DNA from: Parafilimonas sp.
Lineage (GTDB): Bacteria; Bacteroidota; Bacteroidia; Chitinophagales; Chitinophagaceae
Length of the DNA: 15,241 nucleotides
Assembly: GCA_025927795.1 (NCBI GenBank)
Contig: JAICKT010000056.1
Location: 1 to 15,241, forward strand
Direction: 5' to 3'
This document shows, piece by piece, positions 1 through 5,681 of this stretch (position 1 is the stretch's first letter; each line of letters begins with the position of its first letter). The notes below the pieces were generated by a model, which was not told the DNA's origin, ran no database searches, and worked only from the letters and a program-made list of their open reading frames with translations. Made by a program: the position numbers and the translations under genes.

Positions 1-1410
1 AACTGGGGAATTAAGGTTCCGTTACCAGATGCAGAAGGAAAGGTTTTATATGTTTGGTTTGATGCGCCGATTGGTTATATCAGCGCTACAAAAGAGTTAA
101 CAAACGATTGGAAAGATTACTGGCAAAAAGAAGACACAAAGCTTGTTCATTTTATTGGAAAAGATAACATCGTTTTTCACTGCATTATTTTTCCTGCGAT
201 GTTAAAAGCGCATGGCGATTTTGTGTTGCCGGATAATGTGCCTGCTAATGAATTTTTAAATATTGAAGGCGAGAAAGTTTCTACTTCACGCAACTGGGCG
301 GTTTGGGTTGATGAATATATAAAAGATTTTCCCGGCTGTGAAGATGTGTTGCGTTATGTGCTTTGCAGCAATGCGCCCGAAACAAAAGACAATGATTTTA
401 CATGGAAAGATTTTCAGGAAAAAAATAATAGTGAGCTTGCGAGCATCTTTGGAAATTTTGTAAACCGCACATTTGTATTGATGCATAAATTATGCAATGG
501 TAAAGTGCCAAAGCTGCATGAAGATGTGATGGATGATTTAGACAGGAATTTGATTGAAGATATAAAAACTGGCAAAACAAAAGTTGAAAATGCTATTGAA
601 GAATTTAAGTTTCGCGAAGCATTGTTTGAAGTGATTGACCTTTCTCGCAAAGGCAATAAATATATGCAGGAAAAGGAGCCGTGGAAGAAAGCCTCCCCCA
701 GCCCCTCCGGTGGAGGGGAGATAGATCCACACGCTCAAAAGTTAATAGATAATTGCCTGCATTTATGTTTACAGCTTACAGCAAATCTTGCAATACTTAT
801 CAATCCATTTCTTCCCTCAACATCAAAAAAAATGTTGCACATGATGAAAGTGGTTGACAGAATGCTTGAATGGGAAAATGCAGGAAAGATTGATTTATTA
901 AAAGTTGGTTACAGCTTACGCGCACCTGAAATTTTATTCAGAAAAATTGAAGACAAAGAAATAGAAGCGCAAATACAAAAATTAAAAAGCGGAAGCCCTA
1001 AATCCCTAAAGGGACTTGAGGAAAAAACGTCAAATTCAAAAATGAATGAAGTTAAAAATTCCCCTTCAGGGGATGGGGGCATAGCTCAAATTCAATACGA
1101 TGATTTTGCAAAACTCGATTTGCGTGTGGGTAAAATTTTATCTGCAGAAAAAGTAGAGAAAGCAGATAAGCTTTTAAAACTTGAAATTGATTTGGGCTTC
1201 GAAATAAGAACAATTGTTTCAGGCATTGCACAACATTTCTCTGCTAAAGAAATTGTTGGAAAGCAGGTTGTGGTGGTTGCCAATCTTGCACCGCGTAAAA
1301 TGCGTGGAACAGAAAGCAATGGAATGATATTAATGGCAGAAGATAAAAGCGGCAAACTGCATTTTATAAATCCTGAACAAGATATTGATGCAGGAAGTGG
1401 CGTGAGTTAA
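1..1410 (+). CDS. metG: methionyl-tRNA synthetase (MetG), 5'-truncated by the window edge
   Basis: Charges tRNA-Met with methionine in the cytoplasm. The reading frame is open from base 1, so the ATG at 199 is internal; about the last 469 residues are present. Seen in order: the class I catalytic core end (LYVWFDAPIGYISA, then FIGKDNIVFHCIIFPAML), the KMSKS-loop equivalent written KVSTS at nt 274-288 in the context of EGEKVSTSRNWAVW, the helical anticodon-binding domain (about nt 400-960), and a C-terminal EMAP/Trbp111-type tRNA-binding domain (about 1093-1407, with DLRVGKIL, ANLAPRKMRG and SNGMIL). The N-terminal HIGH motif and zinc knuckle lie outside the window. The domain order matches Bacteroidota MetG, usually near 680 residues. 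Odd: GC-rich palindromic repeats are translated in frame at 691-720, where related proteins have a short loop after EPWK, and at 993-1080, in the linker before the tRNA-binding domain. Identity is very secure. Confidence 0.97.
   Translation, partial: NWGIKVPLPDAEGKVLYVWFDAPIGYISATKELTNDWKDYWQKEDTKLVHFIGKDNIVFHCIIFPAMLKAHGDFVLPDNVPANEFLNIEGEKVSTSRNWAVWVDEYIKDFPGCEDVLRYVLCSNAPETKDNDFTWKDFQEKNNSELASIFGNFVNRTFVLMHKLCNGKVPKLHEDVMDDLDRNLIEDIKTGKTKVENAIEEFKFREALFEVIDLSRKGNKYMQEKEPWKKASPSPSGGGEIDPHAQKLIDNCLHLCLQLTANLAILINPFLPSTSKKMLHMMKVVDRMLEWENAGKIDLLKVGYSLRAPEILFRKIEDKEIEAQIQKLKSGSPKSLKGLEEKTSNSKMNEVKNSPSGDGGIAQIQYDDFAKLDLRVGKILSAEKVEKADKLLKLEIDLGFEIRTIVSGIAQHFSAKEIVGKQVVVVANLAPRKMRGTESNGMILMAEDKSGKLHFINPEQDIDAGSGVS
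691..720 (+). repeat. GC-rich palindromic repeat, single-arm copy inside metG
   Basis: A 30-bp GC-rich island in an AT-rich gene. CCCCTCC (702-708) pairs with GGAGGGG (712-718) around a 3-nt loop, and CTCCCC (693-698) can alternatively pair with GGGGAG (715-720). It begins exactly on a codon boundary and encodes ASPSPSGGGE, replacing the usual short loop after the EPWK motif of the anticodon-binding domain. Its layout (GCC, C-run, spacer, CCCC hairpin GGGG) matches each arm of the longer element at 993-1080, so the two are probably the same repeat family. That it is an inserted repeat is inference from composition and palindromy. Confidence 0.7.
993..1080 (+). repeat. composite palindromic element (two inverted hairpin arms) inside metG
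   Basis: The left arm (about 993-1017) carries a TCCCT/AGGGA hairpin at 1003-1014. The right arm (about 1052-1080) carries CCCC-TTCA-GGGG at 1061-1072 and ends GGGGGC. Read as its reverse complement, the right arm (GCCCCCATCCCC, TGAAGGGG, AATTT) aligns with the left arm (GCCCTAAATCCC, TAAAGGG, ACTT), so the whole is an 88-bp inverted repeat with a hairpin in each arm and an AT-rich core. It is translated in frame without a stop, giving a Ser/Gly/Lys-rich linker before the tRNA-binding domain. The shape resembles a small non-autonomous element (MITE-like or REP-like). No transposase and no clear target-site duplication is visible. Confidence 0.7.
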
Positions 1411-1411
1411 C

Positions 1412-1427
1412 AAAGCATAATGGCTTT
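1412..1427. terminator. weak hairpin between convergent metG and GH3 gene
   Basis: AAAGC (1412-1416) can pair with GCTTT (1423-1427) in the 19-bp gap between the two convergent stop codons, followed on the plus strand by TTAATTAATT. The stem is only 5 bp and no strong U-run follows, so a bidirectional terminator role is a guess from position. Confidence 0.25.
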
Positions 1428-1429
1428 AA

Positions 1430-2941
1430 TTAATTGCAGTCAACATCATACTGCTTAAATATATTCCTGAGCTTTTCAACTTTTTCTTTATCGCTTACAA
1501 GATGAGTGATTTTTTGTTGTGCATGTATTGTACCTGGTTTGTCTGCATTCAACGAAATAAAAAAATCATTAGACACATTTAATATCTCAGGATAAGTTAT
1601 TGCGCCTGTTTTTGCAAGATCATCATAGTAACTGTTGTGTAATGATAATTGTTGGTGAAGGATTACCGAAAACTCTGAATAATTATGTGTTGGATTTTCA
1701 AAAGCTGTATAAAATTTATAACGAAAAGGCGAATGATTGAAATCAGGAATAATCGTAAAATCAACTAATATTTGATGAAGTTGTTTGCATGTTTCAGCTA
1801 TTGCCTGTTCTGCCTGTATCGGCAACATGTGTTCACCGAACGGTGAAAAAATATCGTTCAATCTTCCTTTCACAATTAAACGATATGGCTGTGTTGAAGT
1901 AAATTCAACAAGATCATTCATAACATAAGCCCATAAACCATTATTTGCTGAAATGATAATACTGTAATGTTTTGAAGACTTCACATCTTTCAACGATAAA
2001 CGTTCAGGGTTTTGTTGATAAATATTTTCCAGCTCAATAAACTCATAAAACACTCCCTGGTTGCAGATAAGTTCCATCCCTTTGCTATTTGGTTGAACCT
2101 GGTAAGCAAAATTGCCTTCAGTTGCAGAATAATTTTCCATTAATAAAATATCATTGCCTAAATGATTTCGTAGTAAATTTTCATAAGGCTCGCAATTCAT
2201 TCCGCTTAAAAAGGCAACACTGCAATTTGCAAATGCATCTTTGAATTTCTGTTTAGTCTGCAGTTCAAACTCTTGTAAAAAATGAGACAGGTAAACCGGC
2301 AAAGCAACAATCGTTTTTATGTTTTTTTCTTGCATGTTTTGTATAATGAATGTAATCTTTTCTTCAGCGCCTTTAATATTTTTTATTGTGTTGTTGGGAA
2401 ATGAAAAATGCTTTGTGAATGCAGGTCTGTTATGCATTTTTATTGAAGAAATAGCACCGCATAAAAAACCGTTTATTTTTTCAAGCTCCTGTTGATCACC
2501 AAGCGTAAGAACACAGCTACCCATAAATGAAGTGCTGTTTAACTGCCGGGATAAATTATTCAGCATGTATAATGCTGCAAATTGTGTTGATCTTAAAAAT
2601 TCGTTTGTGACGGGTATTAGTTTTGGATTTCCTGCGGTACCGCTACTTTTAGCAAAAAAAGATGGTAATCCCGTCCATAATACATTTGCTTCTTTGTTTA
2701 AAATCCTATCAATATAAATTTTGAAATCATTATAACTTCTCAGGGGAACTGCATCTTTGAAATCGTTATAGTTATTAAGTTTATTGAATGCGTGTTCTTT
2801 TCCAAACGATGTATTTTTTGCAGTATTTATTAACGATGAAAATGTTTTTTGCTGGCATTCTATTGCATTAAACCTGTTTGCATTTACCAAACCAGAATAT
2901 TTTTTCAAATACTGCTTTTGTAAAAATGATAGAAAAGACAT
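1430..2941 (-). CDS. GH3 auxin-responsive promoter family protein (acyl-adenylating enzyme)
   Basis: A 503-residue protein of the GH3 superfamily. Plant members are acyl-acid amido synthetases that adenylate a carboxylate with ATP and conjugate it to an amine; the substrate of the bacterial homologues is not known to me. Seen: the ATP-binding loop SSGTAGNPK (residues 99-107), the second nucleotide motif YSATEG (271-276), and the hinge region VKGRLNDIFSPFGE (GRLND at 359-363). The length of about 500 is normal for the family and no transmembrane segment is evident, so it should be cytoplasmic. The ATG lies 21 bp downstream of the stop of the CDP-alcohol phosphatidyltransferase-like gene, so the two are probably one transcript. 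It ends 19 bp from metG, convergently. The family assignment is firm; the reaction is inference from plant homologues. Confidence 0.9.
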   Translation of the reverse strand: MSFLSFLQKQYLKKYSGLVNANRFNAIECQQKTFSSLINTAKNTSFGKEHAFNKLNNYNDFKDAVPLRSYNDFKIYIDRILNKEANVLWTGLPSFFAKSSGTAGNPKLIPVTNEFLRSTQFAALYMLNNLSRQLNSTSFMGSCVLTLGDQQELEKINGFLCGAISSIKMHNRPAFTKHFSFPNNTIKNIKGAEEKITFIIQNMQEKNIKTIVALPVYLSHFLQEFELQTKQKFKDAFANCSVAFLSGMNCEPYENLLRNHLGNDILLMENYSATEGNFAYQVQPNSKGMELICNQGVFYEFIELENIYQQNPERLSLKDVKSSKHYSIIISANNGLWAYVMNDLVEFTSTQPYRLIVKGRLNDIFSPFGEHMLPIQAEQAIAETCKQLHQILVDFTIIPDFNHSPFRYKFYTAFENPTHNYSEFSVILHQQLSLHNSYYDDLAKTGAITYPEILNVSNDFFISLNADKPGTIHAQQKITHLVSDKEKVEKLRNIFKQYDVDCN

Positions 2942-2962
2942 GATATTATTTTAATGCCCCGT

Positions 2963-3565
2963 TCAACTATTAAACAGCATAAATTTTTTAAAAGGTTTTC
3001 CTTTTCTAATTAAGTAAGCATGATAAGCGCTGGGAACATCATGCTGCCATTTGGGTAAAATAAGTGTAATAAGAATTCGGTCAAAATGCGAAACTATGCC
3101 GGCGCACAAACAGAAATAAAAAAGAAAACCTGCATTGCCATTTAATATAAGATCAGTGAAAGCGGCAAGCAATGTAATGCCCCAGAATTTTGAAAGATAA
3201 GCATGTGCGCAGGTTTCGCGTCCAAACTTTAAAATGCTTACCAAATAACATGATGCTTCCATACTTAATAGTATCCAGATAACAATTGAATTTTCACTAA
3301 TTACTTGCGGCCATATAAACCATGCGGTAAAACCTGCAGAAAGCCAGAATATCATATCAGTTTGACTATCGAGCCTTCGCATTTTCGCAGACGAAATATT
3401 TTGTTTGCGGGCAATAATGCCATCTAATACATCTGATAATAAACCAAGAAATAATAATACAACAATAAGTTTTCTGTATTGCGTATGATAAAAATATCCA
3501 AGCCATAACATAACCGGCGCACACAAAAACCTAAACAGAATTAAAGTGTAAGGAAAGTGTTTCAT
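2963..3565 (-). CDS. CDP-alcohol phosphatidyltransferase family membrane protein
   Basis: A polytopic inner-membrane protein that would transfer a phosphatidyl group from a CDP-linked donor to an alcohol. The family signature D-x2-DG-x2-AR-x8-G-x3-D-x3-D is recognisable as DVLDGIIARK... RRLDSQTD; with residues numbered from the upstream ATG at 3595, these are D55, D58, G59, A62, R63, D76 and D80. All four metal-binding Asp residues are kept, but the conserved Gly is Met (M72). Several hydrophobic helices follow. I chose the ATG at 3565 (MKHFPYTLILFRF, 200 residues) because family members usually begin just before this first helix; the ATG at 3595 would add ten polar residues. The GH3 gene follows after 21 bp. 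The alcohol substrate cannot be told from sequence. Confidence 0.83.
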   Translation of the reverse strand: MKHFPYTLILFRFLCAPVMLWLGYFYHTQYRKLIVVLLFLGLLSDVLDGIIARKQNISSAKMRRLDSQTDMIFWLSAGFTAWFIWPQVISENSIVIWILLSMEASCYLVSILKFGRETCAHAYLSKFWGITLLAAFTDLILNGNAGFLFYFCLCAGIVSHFDRILITLILPKWQHDVPSAYHAYLIRKGKPFKKFMLFNS

Positions 3566-3721
3566 AGCAGCAGTTTGCCTATTAAAGTTATTCAAAAAGT
3601 TCGCATGAGTTAAACAATTTCTGAATTAAAATTTGTGCTTTTTACCTCATAATAAATGGAACATGCTTTTATCTTTTTCTTTGCTTCTATCAATTCTCAA
3701 ATGCCGCACAGCCCGACTACT

Positions 3722-4372
3722 TTATTCTTTAGGCGTACTTTTTTTAGCAGGAAACATGTAGCCTAACCTGATTCCAAAATAATGTACATGATCCTTTTCA
3801 CCAGAACCCGGAGAAATATTAGTAAGTCCGAAATTGTAATTAGCAGCTAAATAGAATCCACCGCTAAATTGGTAACCGGCTATTGCATTAATGCTTGCAT
3901 CGAAAGCTTTAAAGTTGTCTACAGTTTCATCCCCTCCAAATTTTAATTTTCCACTTTCATCTTCTCCCATTCCTGTCATTTTATATCTTCCTGATAGCGC
4001 TATGTTAAGTGCCGGACCGGCGCCAATAAAAAATTTCCCCTTAGCAGAATGCGCATTGTAAACGAAGTTTAGCGGTAATTCAAGATAATTGATAGTCGTT
4101 TTATATTTAAAATCTTCGTCTGGTACACTCAGATCTCCGCCTTTTTGTGTAAAATTTAATTCAGGACGAAAACTGAAATCTTTTCCCATACTCATTGATT
4201 CAGTAACTCCCACAGTAAATCCAACATGTGTGTCGGATGATAATGTAATACCATCTGCTTTTGCTTGAATACCGGAAAATGTTGCACCTGCAGAAATGCC
4301 GAAAGCATTTTGCGCTTTGGAATAATTCATCAGTAAAATAAAACTGATGAAGAAGTAAATTATCTTTTTCAT
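3722..4372 (-). CDS. outer-membrane beta-barrel protein (PorT-like fold)
   Basis: A 216-residue exported protein. Residues 1-20 form a Sec signal peptide (MKKIIYFFISFILLMNYSKA then QN). The mature part alternates short amphipathic strands with turns: FGISAGATFSG, HVGFTVGVTESM, FRPELNFTQKGG, NYLELPLNFVYNA, GKFFIGAGPALNIAL, FYLAANYNFGLTNI and HYFGIRLGYMF. This is the usual pattern of the small 8-stranded Bacteroidota outer-membrane beta-barrel families (Pfam OMP_b-brl type). The glycine-rich strand FIGAGPALNIALSGRY is characteristic. The role is unknown; such proteins are usually annotated as porin-family or PorT-family. A promoter-like pair lies 31-62 bp upstream, so it may have its own transcript. 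A short lysine-rich tail (PAKKSTPKE) follows the last strand. Confidence 0.82.
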   Translation of the reverse strand: MKKIIYFFISFILLMNYSKAQNAFGISAGATFSGIQAKADGITLSSDTHVGFTVGVTESMSMGKDFSFRPELNFTQKGGDLSVPDEDFKYKTTINYLELPLNFVYNAHSAKGKFFIGAGPALNIALSGRYKMTGMGEDESGKLKFGGDETVDNFKAFDASINAIAGYQFSGGFYLAANYNFGLTNISPGSGEKDHVHYFGIRLGYMFPAKKSTPKE

Positions 4373-4402
4373 AATAATTAATTTGATGTTTAAAAATTTT
4401 TG

Positions 4403-4434
4403 TAAACTTATTTTGAGAAGAGACTTTTGTCAAT
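4403..4434 (-). promoter_or_regulatory. Bacteroidota-type promoter for the beta-barrel gene
   Basis: Read on the minus strand: ATTG at 4434-4431 (-33 element, consensus TTTG), a 20-bp spacer, then TAAGTTTA at 4410-4403 (-7 element, consensus TAnnTTTG with the last base changed). Spacing and position, with an implied leader of about 25 nt before the ATG at 4372, fit the housekeeping sigma factor of this phylum. Confidence 0.45.
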
Positions 4435-4489
4435 ATGTAGTTGATAGTTGGGTTAAATGGATTTATATTTTATTATTAGCCATTAACAA

Positions 4490-4933
4490 CTACTTGCAGT
4501 TAAAATTTATTTGTACTCCTATTGAATAAACTCGGCCTTGTGTAAAAGATGTAGCCGGCAATGCTTTATCATTTTGCAGTAGTAATTCAGCTTTTTTCTT
4601 ATTATGTTTTACAACATATGCGAGAGGAATTCCTGCGGCGATTGCGCATCCTCCTGTTATAGCTAAAGCACCGCCGCCGGGGTCACCTTTTGATGATGAA
4701 TTGGACCAGTCACCAAAACCTCTTAAAGAAAGACCAGCGCCAATACAAACAAGCGCTACACCGCTAATCACCAGAACAGTACTTATCGTTCTTTGCGATT
4801 TGCTTTGCGCTAAAAGCTTTTTTGCAAACTCTGCATTTGAAGCCTGGTGCTGCACTTGAGGGTTTATTTGCTGTGCGAATGATGCAACAGTTATCAGCAG
4901 AAAAAAAATTGTTGTAGTTATAATCTTTTTCAT
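4490..4933 (-). CDS. small exported/membrane protein, paralogue of the gene at 5205-5627
   Basis: Function not recognised. I place the start at the ATG at 4933 (147 residues), where a clean signal peptide begins (MKKIITTTIFFLLITVASFA then QQ); an upstream in-frame ATG at 4996 would add 21 residues that spoil it and would overlap the likely promoter. After a polar segment containing KLLAQSKSQRT come two glycine-rich hydrophobic stretches (STVLVISGVALVCIGAGLSL and GGALAITGGCAIAAGIPLAYVV) joined by a small Ser/Gly-rich loop, then a lysine-rich patch (KHNKKKAELL) and a short strand-like C terminus (YSIGVQINFN). The same order of elements occurs in the neighbour at 5205-5627, so they are diverged tandem paralogues. 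Likely envelope-associated with two membrane passes; the fold and role are unknown. Confidence 0.72.
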   Translation of the reverse strand: MKKIITTTIFFLLITVASFAQQINPQVQHQASNAEFAKKLLAQSKSQRTISTVLVISGVALVCIGAGLSLRGFGDWSNSSSKGDPGGGALAITGGCAIAAGIPLAYVVKHNKKKAELLLQNDKALPATSFTQGRVYSIGVQINFNCK

Positions 4934-4975
4934 GATCACTAATTTTAATGTGCAAGAATAATGTTTGATTTTACA

Positions 4976-5007
4976 CCAAGCTATTGTATGAAGCATGGCA
5001 AGTCAAC
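4976..5007 (-). promoter_or_regulatory. Bacteroidota-type promoter for the small membrane protein gene
   Basis: Minus strand: GTTG at 5007-5004, a 20-bp spacer, then TAGCTTGG at 4983-4976 (one mismatch to TAnnTTTG). The implied leader to the ATG at 4933 is about 37 nt. It overlaps the alternative upstream ATG at 4996, which supports the shorter gene model. Confidence 0.4.
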
Positions 5008-5154
5008 ATGCATTTAACAGTTATCAATTTGTATTTGATGAACGATATTAATTGTTGTATAAAATAGAGAAAAACAATAACAGAACAAAAGCCGTACTTA
5101 ATTGCAAGGTGTATTCGCAATCAGGTGAAAAGTGATTTAGGGTATAGCCAAATA

Positions 5155-5184
5155 AAAAAAGTTTGTTGACAAACAAACTTTTTT
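5155..5184 (-). terminator. strong hairpin terminator after the gene at 5205-5627
   Basis: A perfect 13-bp inverted repeat: A6-GTTTGTT (5155-5167) and AACAAAC-T6 (5172-5184) around a 4-nt loop GACA. On the minus strand it lies 20 bp past the stop of the 5205-5627 gene and ends in a run of T, the form of an intrinsic terminator. It is symmetrical enough to work in both directions. It separates the two paralogous genes into different transcripts. Confidence 0.75.
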
Positions 5185-5204
5185 GAATCAATTTTCCTTA
5201 CATC

Positions 5205-5627
5205 CTAAAGTGAAATTTTTAGAGAGATGGTGGGTTGTATTTTAGATGCAATTGTATTTTTTTGCGGAAGTAATATTCGTTCGTTAATAAAACTTATTGA
5301 TGCTGCCTTACGTGCATTTTTCCCGGAGCTGATAAAGAAAGGAATACTTCCAAGCATTGACCCCGCACCTATTATTGCGAGAGTACCCCCAATGCCAACA
5401 TTGTTATTAGCCTTATTAAAGTTGCCTGAAAATAAATCGAAAAACCCATTCGCGCTTACAGCACCGCCAGCAATAAAAAGACCTGCCCCGCCGCCTAACA
5501 TAATCCAGGCAGTGGTTTTCTGATGCTTACTTTTTAATTGATAATACTCTTTAGAATTTGTTTGTGTTTGACAAAATGAATTTATTATAAACATTAATGA
5601 AAGAAAAAATAGACTAATCTTTTTCAT
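5205..5627 (-). CDS. small exported/membrane protein, paralogue of the gene at 4490-4933
   Basis: A 140-residue protein of unrecognised function. The signal peptide is MKKISLFFLSLMFIINSFC then QTQ. Then come a polar segment YYQLKSKHQKT, a glycine-rich hydrophobic stretch (AWIMLGGGAGLFIAGGAVSA), a loop FFDLFSGNFNKANN, a second glycine-rich hydrophobic stretch (IGGTLAIIGAGSMLGSIPFFI), the patch SSGKNARKAA, and a strand-like C terminus ending ISLKISL. The neighbour at 4490-4933 has matching elements (KSK-Q-T, GGALAI-G, IP, N-K-KA), which supports duplication followed by divergence. The gene starts 54 bp after the stop of the serine hydrolase with no clear promoter between, so it may be the last gene of that transcript, closed by the hairpin at 5155-5184. 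Confidence 0.75.
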   Translation of the reverse strand: MKKISLFFLSLMFIINSFCQTQTNSKEYYQLKSKHQKTTAWIMLGGGAGLFIAGGAVSANGFFDLFSGNFNKANNNVGIGGTLAIIGAGSMLGSIPFFISSGKNARKAASISFINERILLPQKNTIASKIQPTISLKISL

Positions 5628-5681
5628 AACGGTTGGTTTAAATGATGAGACGATTGTTAGTTTTCATTAAATAAATTTAAA

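Noticed and set aside
199..1410. ATG at 199 as the start of metG
   Set aside because: The same frame is open back to base 1 and encodes conserved catalytic-core sequence (NWGIKVPLPDA, FIGKDNIVFH), so the gene starts before the window.
2532..2717. Plus-strand open frame antisense to the GH3 gene
   Set aside because: No homology or signal; it is the reverse strand of well-conserved GH3 coding sequence.
4437..4493. Possible hairpin GTAGTTG/CAACTAC overlapping the stop of the 4490-4933 gene
   Set aside because: A 7-bp stem with a loop of over 40 nt, an imperfect inner stem and no T-run make it a poor terminator.
5000..5204. Possible small RNA or extra gene between the two paralogous small proteins
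   Set aside because: The interval is explained by a promoter (4976-5007) and a terminator (5155-5184); no open frame or further structure is seen.
5227..5523. 98-codon plus-strand frame opposite the small membrane protein
   Set aside because: Its proline- and alanine-rich product mirrors the Gly/Ala-rich minus-strand protein, which has a signal peptide and a paralogue.
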